A stretch of 64,000 nt of DNA from DASUBN01 sp050261675 (GTDB taxonomy: Bacteria; Pseudomonadota; Gammaproteobacteria; Natronospirales; REEB76): contig JBLNDO010000059.1 of NCBI GenBank assembly GCA_050261675.1, positions 9,235-73,234 of the forward strand, in the 5' to 3' direction. The notes below the pieces were generated by a model, which saw only the letters and a list, made by a program, of their open reading frames with translations, made no database searches and had not been told where the DNA came from. The position numbers and the translations under genes were made by a program. Shown here piece after piece: positions 36,989 to 46,223 of this stretch (its first letter is position 1; every line of letters begins with the position of its first letter).

Positions 36989-38457
36989 GGAGTCGGTCCC
37001 GAGAAATTGATGAAGAAAGGAAAGGGTTTGATCTTCTTCACGCAGGCGGTATTCAGGCCCTTCACCGAGGCCGTCTCGACGAAATCGGCCACGATCCACG
37101 GTACGCAGCCGCGGAACACATTGCCGTGGCCCTGGCCCGGCACCACCAGCGAAAGGCTGTTGGAGAGGGTCTTGGCGGCGCGGGCGGCGTTGGCCGGCGG
37201 CGTCACCGGGTCGTCTTCGCCGGAGAGCAGCAGCACCGGCCTACCGGATTTCACCGGCTGCTTGAAGTCGGGCGCGATGACGCCCTTGGGCCACTCGCGG
37301 CAGGACTTCACCATCAGTTCCACGTTCATGGCGCCGAGGTAAGTGTCGCGCAGGGCCGCCTGGGTGGCCGGGTCGTCGGTGTAGAAGGGCGCGTCCTCGG
37401 TGCAGACCACGGCGCTGCCCATGCCCTCGGCGAAGCCGCTCTCGATCTCCCCGGTGAACATCAGGGCCGTGCCCATGAGCGGCGCGTAGTCGCGCTGCGC
37501 CGCCTGGTGGACGAGCAAGGGCAGGAGGGAGGCCGTCTCGCTCTGGTAGCTCATGAGGCGCACCGCGCCCGCGAGCTTGTCCCAGCTGAGGGTCTCGCTG
37601 CGGGGTTCGCCGGTGAGCGGGTCCCGCAGGGTCACCGCGGCGGGATGGGCCTTGAGATCGGTCTCCAGCCTCAGGAAATCCCCCGCCGGGTCCGGGAAGG
37701 CCTGGCGGCACGCGGCATCCTGGCCGCAACGGGTGAAGATGAGCTTCAAGGCCCGCTCCGCGTCCAGGGAGACCCCGGGTCCGAGGGTCAGGTCCGCCGG
37801 CACCACTCCGTCCAGGACCACGCTGCGGGTATTGCCGGGGAATTCCCGGAGGTACTGCAGTGCGACCCGGGTGCCGTAGGAGATGCCGTAGAGGTTCACG
37901 GTGGGATAACCCAGGTACGCGCGCACCGCGTCGAGATCCTCCACCGCCACGCTCGTGGTGTAGAAGCGCGGGTCGCCTTTGAGGGCTTTCAGGCAGTCCG
38001 CCGCGGCTTTGGCGATTTCCGCGTCGGAATAGACGTCGGCGCCGGCTGGCGGCGCGGGGCAGTCCAGGCGGTTGGAACCGCCGGTGCCGCGCTGGTCCAC
38101 CAGCACGATGTCCCGGCTGTCGCGCAGGGTGTCGAAGGCGCCGGCTTCCTGCACGAAGGCCTCGGTGGAAGCCTGGCCCGGACCGCCGGCGATGAAGAAC
38201 AGCGGGTCCGTCTTGGCTTCACTGGCGCGGGCCTTGAGCACGGCGATATGCAGGTTGATCTTGCGGCCTTCCGGATGCGCACGGTTCTCCGGCACTGTGA
38301 GGCTCGTGCAACGGGCCTGCAGATGCACCGACGAGTCCGCGCCGCCGATCTGGCAATCGCTGAACACGGGCGCCGCCGATACGCCGCGTGCATGGGTCAG
38401 GGAGACGAGCGCGGCCAGGCCGAAGAGGCAGAGGAGGATGGAGCGTTTGCTGCGCAT
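36985..38457 (-). CDS. Exported TAP-like alpha/beta hydrolase (S33 exopeptidase type)
   Basis: A 490-residue protein with a Sec signal peptide (MRSKRSILLCLFGLAALVSLTHARGVSA). The alpha/beta hydrolase core has LFFIAGGPGQAS (oxyanion region), VLVDQRGTGGSN, nucleophile elbow YGISYGTRVAL, Asp in LLSGEDDPVTPP and His in PGQGHGN, so the triad is complete. It resembles TAP (SlpD/E-like) tripeptidyl and proline aminopeptidases that act on peptides or peptide-like antibiotics outside the cytoplasm. Coupled to the ABC exporter genes, it suggests processing and export, or detoxification of a peptide-like compound. Confidence 0.88.
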
Positions 38458-38470
38458 GGGGCGTTCTCGT

Positions 38471-38686
38471 TTATTGGGCGGGCGGCTCGGAGTCCGCCTC
38501 GAACAGGAAGACTTCTTCCATGGGCCGGCCGAACAGCCGCGCGATGCTGAACGCGAGCGGCAGGCTGGGATCGTATTTCTCCGTCTCCAGCGCGTTGATG
38601 GTCTGGCGCGAGACGTTGAGGCGCTCGGCGAGCTCCGCCTGGGTCCAGCGGCGCTCGGCGCGCAGCACGTGGATGCGGTTCTTCAC
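38471..38686 (-). CDS. XRE-family HTH transcriptional regulator (YozG-like, short)
   Basis: A 71-residue HTH_3 protein starting at GTG: VKNRIHVLRAERRWTQAELAERLNVSRQTINALETEKYDPSLPLAFSIARLF. The single-domain layout and QAELAERLNVSRQTINALE helix pair are typical of small Cro-like regulators that pair with a membrane protein gene. The GTG overlaps the stop of the membrane protein gene (GTGA, 38683-38686). It probably binds the TGT-N12-ACA dyad upstream of the operon. Confidence 0.88.
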   Translation of the reverse strand: MKNRIHVLRAERRWTQAELAERLNVSRQTINALETEKYDPSLPLAFSIARLFGRPMEEVFLFEADSEPPAQ

Positions 38687-39090
38687 TTGTAACGCTGCCG
38701 TAGGATGCAATGGGCGGCGCCCCACACCACGTCGATGACGAGGAAAGTCCACCAGGCGGGGATGTGCGGCAAGCCGGCGAAGTCTTCCAGGAAACCGTAA
38801 ACCAGCGTGACGAGGGCCGTCACACCCGCCGCCACCGACAGGGCTTCCAAGTGCAGGCGCCGCTGCAGCTCGTCGGTGCGGGTGAGAAACACATACAGCG
38901 ACCACATAACCCAGATCACCGGCAAGGTGGGCAGGATCGCTAGTACATAGCGGTAAGGCCCGGGGACGCTGTGCTTGAGGAGATACACGCAAACCAGGAT
39001 GAGCACGGTGTAAAGGCTCATGGCCACCCACAGGTTACGGTTGTAATGCCGGTAGGCGGCGTCAGGAGAAATGCGGGGTTTGGTGTTCAT
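38683..39090 (-). CDS. Four-helix membrane protein paired with XRE regulator
   Basis: A 135-residue protein with four predicted helices (LWVAMSLYTVLILVCVYLL; YVLAILPTLPVIWVMWSLYVFL; LSVAAGVTALVTLVYGFLE; AWWTFLVIDVVWGAAHCIL) and a conserved-looking TRTDELQRRLHLEALS between helices 2 and 3. Proteins of this kind regularly precede the small XRE gene and are thought to modulate it; function unproven. No Shine-Dalgarno is present: the predicted transcription start coincides with the ATG at 39090, so the mRNA may be leaderless. Confidence 0.82.
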   Translation of the reverse strand: MNTKPRISPDAAYRHYNRNLWVAMSLYTVLILVCVYLLKHSVPGPYRYVLAILPTLPVIWVMWSLYVFLTRTDELQRRLHLEALSVAAGVTALVTLVYGFLEDFAGLPHIPAWWTFLVIDVVWGAAHCILRQRYK

Positions 39091-39096
39091 GTTGGA

Positions 39097-39148
39097 AAAG
39101 TAGAATATGCATTACAGAATGTCAAGTATTATTTACATTTAGTAAATA
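39097..39148 (-). promoter_or_regulatory. Promoter and XRE operator candidates for the 39.1-35.1 kb operon
   Basis: Minus strand: TTGACA (39125-39120), 17-nt spacer, TACTTT (39102-39097), giving a start at about 39090. Overlapping the -35 is TGTCAAGTATTATTTACA (39120-39137), an imperfect dyad of TGT-AA-TA half sites, and beside it the perfect dyad TATTTAC-ATTTA-GTAAATA (39130-39148). Confidence 0.6.
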
Positions 39149-39277
39149 TAAATGGACAAAATGTAATGAACGATGCACACTAATGACCGTGGGTCAGGAA
39201 GCACGCAGGCCGCAGTAACCCAGGGTTTCAGCCCGCTTCTGCGGGGCGGCTATCCTTGCACGCCAAGGGGAGGGAAC

Positions 39278-39664
39278 ATGCCGCGCGTCATCCATTTCGA
39301 GATCCACGCCGACGATCCGGAGCGGGCCATCCGCTTCTACCACTCGGTGTTCGGCTGGGAATTCATGAAGTTCCCCAACACCATCACCGACTACTGGGTG
39401 GTGAAGACCGGCGAATCCAGCCAGCCGGGCATCGACGGCGGCCTGTTGCGCCGCGACGTGGCCTTCGAGGGCGTGGGCACCACCGCCTTCGTCTGCACCA
39501 TCGCCGTCTCAGACCTGGACGTGTACCTCATGAAGGTGATGACCAGCGGCGGTCAGCTCGCCCGCGAGCGCATGGCGGTGGCGGGCGTCGGCTGGCTCGC
39601 CTACTGCAAGGACACGGAAGGCAACCTGTTCGGTATGATGCAGGCCGACGCGGCGGCCAAGTGA
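39278..39664 (+). CDS. VOC-superfamily (glyoxalase-like) protein
   Basis: A 128-residue single VOC unit: MPRVIHFEIHADDPERAIRFYHSVFGWEFMKF and the C-terminal CKDTEGNLFGMMQ, with likely metal ligands His (IHFEIHADD) and Glu (DTEGN). AGGGGAGGGAAC precedes the ATG. These small proteins bind metal and act on or sequester small molecules; the substrate is unknown. The next gene starts 32 nt later or, with the GTG start, overlaps. Confidence 0.85.
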   Translation: MPRVIHFEIHADDPERAIRFYHSVFGWEFMKFPNTITDYWVVKTGESSQPGIDGGLLRRDVAFEGVGTTAFVCTIAVSDLDVYLMKVMTSGGQLARERMAVAGVGWLAYCKDTEGNLFGMMQADAAAK

Positions 39665-39696
39665 CGACCGCGCCCAACTTCACCGGACGGCCAGCC

Positions 39697-40410
39697 ATGA
39701 ATCGCGAAGCGCTCACCGAGAAAGTCAGGCAACTGGGGCCCTGGTTCCACCAGATCGACGTGGGCGAGGGCGTGTTCACCCGCAGCGTGGCGCCGCTGCC
39801 GGGGCCGCAGCCGGTGGACCATCCGATCCCCCGCTGGAACAAGATCAAGGACATGCTGCCCCAGGACATGCGGGGCATGAGGATCTTCGATATCGGTTGC
39901 AGCGACGGGCTGTTCAGCATCGAGATGCACCGCCGCGGCGCGAAATCCATCCTCAGCATGGATGCCGACAAGGGCTCCATCAACCGCCTCAAGTGGCTCA
40001 AGAAGCAGATGAAGCTCGACAGCGTGGATCCGCAGGTGGGCGACATCTACAAGCTGGACAAGGGTATCGGGAAGTTCGACTTCGTGTTCATGTTCGCGCT
40101 GCTCTACCACCTCAAGGACCCGCTGGGGGGCCTGGAGAAGCTGGCGCCGCTTTCGGACATTCTTTGCCTCGAGACCATCACCGTCGCCGACCGCAGCGAG
40201 AAACGCTCCTTCCTGGCGTTCCGCCCACCCAAGGAAGGCGTGAACGTGAATCCGAAATGGATCCCTACCCCCCAGTGCATCGTGGACATGCTCCACTGGG
40301 TGGGCTTCCAGAACGTAGTGTTGCTGTCGGACCTGGTGGACAACCGGCCCATCTATCTCGCCTACAAGAACGGCGCGGACCTGAGCCGCTGGAAGCTGCC
40401 GGCCCATTGA
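39697..40410 (+). CDS. SAM-dependent methyltransferase (CmoB/DUF1698-like)
   Basis: A 237-residue protein. The Rossmann motif I is GMRIFDIGCSDGLFSIEMHRRGA, followed by VGDIYKLDKGIGKFDFVFMFALLYHLKDPLGGLEKLA, a post-motif similar to CmoB (tRNA wobble-U carboxymethyl transferase). It lacks the full CmoB N-terminal domain, so it is a relative rather than CmoB. A GTG at 39661 is in frame and would overlap the VOC stop (GTGA); the ATG at 39697 is the conservative choice. Confidence 0.83.
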   Translation: MNREALTEKVRQLGPWFHQIDVGEGVFTRSVAPLPGPQPVDHPIPRWNKIKDMLPQDMRGMRIFDIGCSDGLFSIEMHRRGAKSILSMDADKGSINRLKWLKKQMKLDSVDPQVGDIYKLDKGIGKFDFVFMFALLYHLKDPLGGLEKLAPLSDILCLETITVADRSEKRSFLAFRPPKEGVNVNPKWIPTPQCIVDMLHWVGFQNVVLLSDLVDNRPIYLAYKNGADLSRWKLPAH

Positions 40411-40428
40411 GACGCGGTTGTAGCTGTT

Positions 40429-41331
40429 TCAGCGGTTGATTAGCCACACCCCGGCGGTGATGAGCAGGGCGCAGACACCCTTCTGGGCGAGGTTGCGCGG
40501 CGAGAGGTCTTCGCGCCCGAATCTTGGTAGGAATAGCGACAGGAGCACGCCGAACAGGAACACGAACAGGGTGGTTGTGCTGCCGATGGCCTGCACCAGG
40601 CTCAAGGGCGCGAGCAGCAGGGCGAAACGCATCCCGAGACCCCCGCCCAGGTTGATGAGCTCGTTGGCGGCGTTCACCGACAGCACCGCACCGGTGTTGG
40701 TCTTGAGAAGCGCCGTGAACTGACGCCGCGGTCCGGGCAGGGCGAGCAACCAGAAGCCGTACAGCGCCTCGCCGAGATACGTCCAGAACGTGGTGGCCCA
40801 GAACTCGTCCTGCACCGCGAAGAGCTTGAAGATCACCGAGCTCACCGCGAGGATGAACGCGGCGCTGAACATCAGGAGCACGAGCCTGAGGCGCACGCGC
40901 CCGCCGCCCGGGTGGAGGGAGAGCAGGAGCCCGCCCGTGACGATGAGCGCTCCGCCTGCGAGCTGCACCCGCGTCAGGGTCTCGCCCAGGACGAGATAGG
41001 CGAGCGCGTACCCGAAGAGCGGCCCCACCTGGAAGAATGGCGCCACCACCGAGGCCTCGTTGGCCTGCAGCGCCTCCAGGTAGAAGTACATAGCTGCCAT
41101 GTAGAGCACCCCGGAGAAGGCGATGATGACGGCGTCCTTGAAGCCGAGCGCGAGCACCGCGGGCTGCCAGTAGAGGATGAACGGCAGCATGACGAGGCCG
41201 ATGAGCGCGGTGAACACCAAGAGCACCGCCACGCTGCTGTCCTTGAAGTAGCGCTCCACCAGGTACTTGTCCACGTGGGTGGACGCGGCCCAGAGCACCG
41301 GCCCCGAGAAGGCGTAGACGAGCCAATGCAT
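40429..41331 (-). CDS. EamA/DMT-family transporter
   Basis: A 300-residue inner-membrane protein of ten predicted helices in two EamA repeats; each repeat has the usual late helix, here ALQANEASVVAPFFQVGPLFGYALAYLVLGE and LLAPLSLVQAIGSTTTLFVFLFGVLLS. The family exports amino acids, nucleosides or other metabolites. The cargo here is unknown. It lies divergent from mnmG and converges with the methyltransferase gene. Confidence 0.88.
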   Translation of the reverse strand: MHWLVYAFSGPVLWAASTHVDKYLVERYFKDSSVAVLLVFTALIGLVMLPFILYWQPAVLALGFKDAVIIAFSGVLYMAAMYFYLEALQANEASVVAPFFQVGPLFGYALAYLVLGETLTRVQLAGGALIVTGGLLLSLHPGGGRVRLRLVLLMFSAAFILAVSSVIFKLFAVQDEFWATTFWTYLGEALYGFWLLALPGPRRQFTALLKTNTGAVLSVNAANELINLGGGLGMRFALLLAPLSLVQAIGSTTTLFVFLFGVLLSLFLPRFGREDLSPRNLAQKGVCALLITAGVWLINR

Positions 41332-41354
41332 GCGTGGAGTCCCTGGGTTTTGGC

Positions 41355-41383
41355 TTGGGGAAAGGGCGCCGTGGGCATAAAAT
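41355..41383 (+). promoter_or_regulatory. Promoter candidate of mnmG
   Basis: TTGGGG (41355-41360), 17-nt spacer, TAAAAT (41378-41383), with the ATG at 41413. Confidence 0.45.
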
Positions 41384-41412
41384 AGCCGCTCTTTCCCGGA
41401 CCGCGCCAGTTT

Positions 41413-43299
41413 ATGGATTCTCTCCAGGCCTATGACGTGATCGTGGTGGGTGGCGGCCATGCCGGCACCGAGGCCGCGCTCGCCGCGGCGCGCATGGGCC
41501 GGCGCACACTCCTGCTCACCCACAGGCTCGAGACCTTGGGGGCCATGAGCTGCAACCCGGCCATCGGCGGCATCGGCAAGGGCCATCTGGTGAAGGAGAT
41601 CGATGCGCTGGGCGGGGCCATGGCCCGGGCCGCGGACCGGGCCGGCATCCAATTTCGCATTCTCAATGCGAGCAAGGGCCCGGCGGTGCGCGCCACCCGC
41701 GCCCAGGCGGACCGCACTCTATATAAGCAGGCGATCCGCGCCATCCTGGAGGGCCAGCCGAACCTCGCCATCGTCCCCGAGCCCGTGGGCGACCTCGTGG
41801 TGGAGAGCGGCCGCGTCAACGGCGTGGTGACGGAGCAGGGCCGGACCTACACGGCGTCCGCGGTGGTGCTGACGGTGGGTACCTTCCTCGCCGGACGCAT
41901 CCACGTGGGTCTCGAGAACCACGAGGGCGGCCGGGCGGGCGATCCGCCCTCCAACAAGCTGGCGGCGCGTTTGCGCGCACTGCCGTTCCGGGTGGGGCGT
42001 TTGAAGACCGGCACGCCGCCGCGCCTCGACGGGCGCAGCATCGACTACTCCGGGCTCGCGGAGCAGCCGGGGGACGACCCGGCGCCGGTGTTCTCCTTCC
42101 TGGGGAATCGCGAGGAGCACCCGCGCCAGCTGTCCTGCCACATCACCCACACCAACGCGCACACACACGAAATCATCCGCGGCGGCCTCGATCGCTCGCC
42201 CATGTACACCGGCATCATCGAGGGCGTGGGTCCGCGCTACTGTCCCTCGGTGGAAGACAAGGTGATGCGCTTCGCCCACAAGGCCTCGCACCAGATCTTC
42301 ATCGAGCCGGAGGGCTTGGACACCCACGTGGTGTATCCCAACGGCATCTCCACCAGCCTGCCGACGGACGTGCAGGAGGCGCTGGTGCACTCCATCCGCG
42401 GTTTCGAGCAGGCGGTAATCCTCAAGGCCGGTTACGCCATCGAGTACGATTATTTCGATCCGCGGGACCTGAAATCCTCGCTGGAGACGAAGTTCATTGA
42501 GGGCTTGTTCTTCGCCGGCCAGATCAACGGCACAACCGGTTATGAAGAAGCAGCGGCCCAGGGGCTTTTGGCCGGCCTCAACGCCGCGCTGAAGGTTTCC
42601 GGCGAAGCGCCCTGGTGCCCCGGCCGCGAGCAGGCTTATATCGGCGTGCTGGTGGACGACCTCATCACCCGTGGCGCACCCGAACCCTACCGCATGTTCA
42701 CGAGCCGCGCCGAGCATCGCCTGATGCTGCGGGAGGACAATGCGGACCTGCGCCTCACGGAACAGGGCCGCGCACTGGGGCTCGTGGACGAGGCACGCTG
42801 GCGTGCCTACGCGGACAAGCGTGAGGCCATCGAGCGGGAGACCGCGCGCCTCGGCGATATCCTCGTCCGACCGCTGGACGTTCCCGAGGAGCAGAGCCGG
42901 GCGCTTTTCGGCGGCCCGCTGTCCCGGGAGACCCACGCACTGGAACTCCTGCGCCGCCCGGCCGTGAGCCACGCCGCGCTCACCGCCCTCGAAGCGGTCG
43001 GAAGCGCCGGCGTCGGACCGGAGGTGGCGGAGCAGGTGGAGATCCAGGCGCGCTACGCGGGCTACATCGCCCGTCAGCGGGAAGAGGTGGCCCGAAGCCG
43101 CCGCCAGGAAGAGACGCCGCTTCCGGCGGGCTTCGATTATGCTGCCGTGTCCGGCCTCTCCAACGAGGTGCGCCAAAAGCTCGTTGAAGTGCGCCCCGGC
43201 ACCCTCGGTCAGGCGGCGCGCATCCCCGGGGTCACGCCCGCCGCCCTCTCGCTCCTGCTGGTGCACTTGAAGAAGCGGTCACTGCGCAGGACGGCCTGA
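41413..43299 (+). CDS. mnmG: tRNA uridine-5-carboxymethylaminomethyl(34) synthesis enzyme MnmG (GidA)
   Basis: A 628-residue FAD enzyme working with MnmE on wobble U34. FAD site DVIVVGGGHAGTEAALAAARMG, GAMSCNPAIGGIGKGHLVKEIDALGG and RFRVGRLKTGTPPRLDGRSIDY-type segments (with catalytic Lys-Thr-Gly-Thr-Pro-Pro-Arg) and QINGTTGYEEAAAQGL are all intact. Full length. In most Gammaproteobacteria rsmG and parAB follow mnmG; here the next gene is a peroxidase fusion, so the usual gid-par cluster is broken. Confidence 0.97.
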   Translation: MDSLQAYDVIVVGGGHAGTEAALAAARMGRRTLLLTHRLETLGAMSCNPAIGGIGKGHLVKEIDALGGAMARAADRAGIQFRILNASKGPAVRATRAQADRTLYKQAIRAILEGQPNLAIVPEPVGDLVVESGRVNGVVTEQGRTYTASAVVLTVGTFLAGRIHVGLENHEGGRAGDPPSNKLAARLRALPFRVGRLKTGTPPRLDGRSIDYSGLAEQPGDDPAPVFSFLGNREEHPRQLSCHITHTNAHTHEIIRGGLDRSPMYTGIIEGVGPRYCPSVEDKVMRFAHKASHQIFIEPEGLDTHVVYPNGISTSLPTDVQEALVHSIRGFEQAVILKAGYAIEYDYFDPRDLKSSLETKFIEGLFFAGQINGTTGYEEAAAQGLLAGLNAALKVSGEAPWCPGREQAYIGVLVDDLITRGAPEPYRMFTSRAEHRLMLREDNADLRLTEQGRALGLVDEARWRAYADKREAIERETARLGDILVRPLDVPEEQSRALFGGPLSRETHALELLRRPAVSHAALTALEAVGSAGVGPEVAEQVEIQARYAGYIARQREEVARSRRQEETPLPAGFDYAAVSGLSNEVRQKLVEVRPGTLGQAARIPGVTPAALSLLLVHLKKRSLRRTA

Positions 43300-43314
43300 C
43301 CCCATTCATCGGCC

Positions 43315-44064
43315 ATGAATCCCATCCGTTATTTCCTGGAATCGCTGGATTTCCTGGACTGGTGGATGCTCGCGGCAGCGCTCGCGCTTCTGGATGTGTT
43401 CCGTCCACGCATGCGCTTGTTGGGCATCGCCGCCGGCGCCGGGCTCTGGGGCTTCGCGCTCATGCTCTTCCCCCAGATCCCCTGGCCCTGGCAGCTCGCC
43501 TGGTCCATGGTGCTGGCGGCCATGGGCTGGGACGCGTATCGTTTTTCCAAGCGCGGCGGCCCCGCCGGGCCCCGCACCAGGAGCAGCGACATGCCAAACC
43601 TGCACGATTTCACCGTGAAGACCATAGACGGCCAGCCCAAGTCCCTGAAAGAGTACAAGGGCAAGCCGGTGCTGCTCGTGAACGTGGCGAGCGCCTGTGG
43701 GCTCACGCCGCAGTACAAGGGACTTGAACAGCTCTACCGCCACTATAAGGACCAGGGGCTCGTGGTCCTCGGCCTGCCCTGCAACCAGTTCGGCGCCCAG
43801 GAGCCGGGAAGCGAGGCGGAGATCCGGGAGTTCTGCAGCCTCAACTACGACGTGTCCTTCCCCATGACCTCGAAGATCGAGGTGAACGGTCCCGGCGCGC
43901 ATCCGCTCTACAACTGGCTGCGCGGCGAGACCGGCGGCGGGGACATCCAGTGGAACTTCGAGAAGTTCCTCGTCGGCAAGGACGGTCGCATCGTGCGCCG
44001 CTATTCGCCGAAGACGGTGCCCGAGGACAAGTCCTTGAAGGCCGATATCCAAGCGGCCTTGTAG
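43315..44064 (+). CDS. NfeD-like membrane domain fused to glutathione peroxidase-like domain
   Basis: A 249-residue open frame. Residues 1-80 form an NfeD-like unit: WWMLAAALALLDVF, then two further helices ending WDAYRFSKRG. Residues 93-249 are a full GPx: peroxidatic Cys in NVASACGLTPQYKGLE, Gln in GLPCNQFGAQEPG, Trp in WNFEKFLVGKDG. An internal ATG at 43591 (MPNLHDFTVK) is preceded by AGGAG at 7-nt spacing, so soluble GPx may also be made from the same gene. It starts 15 nt after mnmG. Either a membrane-tethered peroxidase or two in-frame products. Confidence 0.82.
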   Translation: MNPIRYFLESLDFLDWWMLAAALALLDVFRPRMRLLGIAAGAGLWGFALMLFPQIPWPWQLAWSMVLAAMGWDAYRFSKRGGPAGPRTRSSDMPNLHDFTVKTIDGQPKSLKEYKGKPVLLVNVASACGLTPQYKGLEQLYRHYKDQGLVVLGLPCNQFGAQEPGSEAEIREFCSLNYDVSFPMTSKIEVNGPGAHPLYNWLRGETGGGDIQWNFEKFLVGKDGRIVRRYSPKTVPEDKSLKADIQAAL

Positions 44065-44082
44065 CGCGAGCGGGACACGGGG

Positions 44083-46164
44083 ATGTGGGGGATGAACAGG
44101 ATCGGGGCGATCGCGGGCGTCTTGGCGGCGTGCCTCGCCGTCTTCGCCACGGCGCGGGCCGAGGAGGGCATGTGGACCTTCGATAACCTGCCCATGAAGG
44201 AGATGCAGGATCGCTACCGGTTCGCGCCCAGCCAGGACTGGCTCGCCAACGTGCAGCACGCGGCGCTGCGCCTGAAGGGCGGGTGCTCCGCGTCCTTCGT
44301 TTCCCGGGACGGGCTCATCCTCACCAACCGCCATTGCGTGGACGAGTGCCTGGCGGAGCTGTCCACGCCCAACAAGGACTACATCGATGACGGCTTCTAC
44401 GCCCGCGGACGGGAAGAGGAAGTGCGCTGCCCCGAGATGGAGGCGGACGAGCTAGAGGCCTCCACCGACGTCACCGACAAGATGGCCGGCGGCCTCAAGG
44501 ACCTGAACGGCAGCGGCTACGCCGAGGCCTTCGCGGCCATGAGCGCTCGCCTGGAACAGGATTGCGACGAGGACGATCCGCGCCGTTGGAACTGCCAGGT
44601 GGTGGACCTCTACCACGGCGGCCGCTACGCGCTCTACAAATACCGCCGTTACCAGGACCTGCGCCTGGTGTTCGCGCCGGAGAGCGCCATCGCCGATTTC
44701 GGGGGCGATCCGGACAACTTCAATTTCCCGCGCTACGCCCTGGACGCGGCCATCCTGCGCGCCTACGACCGCGACCAGCCGGTCCAGGCGGCCTACCTGC
44801 GCTTCGCCGCCCGCGAACCGGCGGAGGACGAACTGGTGTTCACCGCGGGCAATCCGGGCGCCACCGAACGTGGCTGGACGCTGGCGGAACTCAAGGCGCT
44901 GCGCGAAGACGACATCATGCCGGCGCTGGTGTATTACTCCGAGCTGCGTGGAATCCTCGAGGAATTCGCCCACGAGGGGCCGCAGCAGCAACGCCTGGCC
45001 TACGCCAACCTGCAGAGCGTGGATAACGTCCTCAAGTCCGACCTCGGTCAGCTCGACGCGCTCCAGGACCCGCAGCAACTCGCGCGCAAGTCGGCCGACG
45101 AGACGGCGTTGCGTGACTGGGTGCTGGCCGATCCGGCGCGCGTCAAGCAATACGGTGATCCCTGGAGCGCCATCGCCGACGCCATGGTCCGTTACCGCTC
45201 GCTCGTGACCCGCTACCGCATGCTGGAACAGTCCTGGGGCTTCGAGTCGAGGCTCTTCGACTACGCGCGCATGTTGTTGCGCGGCACGGAGGAGCGGGCC
45301 AAGGCCAATGGCCGGCGCCTCGCGGAGTTCCGCGACGTCAACCTGCCGCAGGTGAAGCAGGCGCTGTTCACGCAGGTGCCCATCTCGCCGGATTACGAGG
45401 AGTTGATGCTCGGCTGGTCGCTCACCCGGCTGCGCGCCGCGCTCGGCGCCGACGACCCGTTGATCAGGCAGCTGCTCGGGAAGGATTCGCCGGAGCAGGT
45501 GGCGCACCAGGCGGTGGAAGGCTCGCGCCTCGATTCCGCCTCCGTCCGCCGCCATATGTGGGAGGACCCGGATTTCCTGGACATCTCCCACGATCCGATG
45601 ATCCGGCTCGCGTTCCTCGTGGACAAGGAGGCGCGCGCGGTGCGCACAGACTACGAGAGCGAGGTGCAGGCCGTAGTGCGCGTGCAGAACGAGCTCATCT
45701 CCCGGGCACGCTTCGCCCGCGACGACGGCGCGAGCTATCCCGATGCCACCTTCACCCTGAGGCTCTCCTACGGCCAGGTGCAGGGCTGGGAGGAAGGCGG
45801 GCGCAAGGTGCCGGCGTTTACCGACTTCGCCGGCCTTTATGCCCGCGCCACCGGTAGCCGGCCTTTCCGCCTGCCGCCGAGCTGGGTCGCGGCACAGGCC
45901 TCGCTGGACGGCGACACGCGCATGAATTTCGTCACCACCAACGACATCGTCGGGGGCAGTTCCGGTAGCCCGGTGATCGATCGCGATGGGGAAGTGGTGG
46001 GCCTGGTGTTCGACGGCAACATCCATTCACTGGGGGGCGATTTCTGGTACGACCCGGCGAGCAACCGCGCCGTGGCCCTGGACAACCGCGCCCTGCTCGC
46101 GGCCTTGCGCAAGGTCTATGCCATGCCTGCGTTGGCCGACGAACTCAGCAACGGGCACGGCTGA
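44083..46164 (+). CDS. S46-family dipeptidyl-peptidase (DPP7-like)
   Basis: A 693-residue secreted or periplasmic serine exopeptidase with a signal peptide (cleavage near ARA-EEG). Triad: His in GLILTNRHCVDE (about His84), Asp in DFGGDPDNFNFPRY, Ser in NDIVGGSSGSPVID. Eighteen residues after the serine a Gly stands in VFDGN; S46 enzymes with Gly here (DPP7) prefer hydrophobic P1, those with Arg (DPP11) prefer Asp/Glu, so DPP7-like specificity is inferred. An alternative start is ATG 44092. Ends before a hairpin. Confidence 0.9.
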   Translation: MWGMNRIGAIAGVLAACLAVFATARAEEGMWTFDNLPMKEMQDRYRFAPSQDWLANVQHAALRLKGGCSASFVSRDGLILTNRHCVDECLAELSTPNKDYIDDGFYARGREEEVRCPEMEADELEASTDVTDKMAGGLKDLNGSGYAEAFAAMSARLEQDCDEDDPRRWNCQVVDLYHGGRYALYKYRRYQDLRLVFAPESAIADFGGDPDNFNFPRYALDAAILRAYDRDQPVQAAYLRFAAREPAEDELVFTAGNPGATERGWTLAELKALREDDIMPALVYYSELRGILEEFAHEGPQQQRLAYANLQSVDNVLKSDLGQLDALQDPQQLARKSADETALRDWVLADPARVKQYGDPWSAIADAMVRYRSLVTRYRMLEQSWGFESRLFDYARMLLRGTEERAKANGRRLAEFRDVNLPQVKQALFTQVPISPDYEELMLGWSLTRLRAALGADDPLIRQLLGKDSPEQVAHQAVEGSRLDSASVRRHMWEDPDFLDISHDPMIRLAFLVDKEARAVRTDYESEVQAVVRVQNELISRARFARDDGASYPDATFTLRLSYGQVQGWEEGGRKVPAFTDFAGLYARATGSRPFRLPPSWVAAQASLDGDTRMNFVTTNDIVGGSSGSPVIDRDGEVVGLVFDGNIHSLGGDFWYDPASNRAVALDNRALLAALRKVYAMPALADELSNGHG

Positions 46165-46168
46165 ACTT

Positions 46169-46188
46169 GCCCGGCCTCCCGGCCGGGC
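46169..46188 (+). terminator. Hairpin after the S46 peptidase gene
   Basis: Perfect 8-bp GC stem GCCCGGCC / GGCCGGGC, loop TCCC, four bases after the stop; a pyrimidine-rich TTTTTCAGTCCCTTTT follows some 15 nt later. Confidence 0.45.
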
Positions 46189-46223
46189 GTAGCATACGCG
46201 ACCTTTTTCAGTCCCTTTTGACC

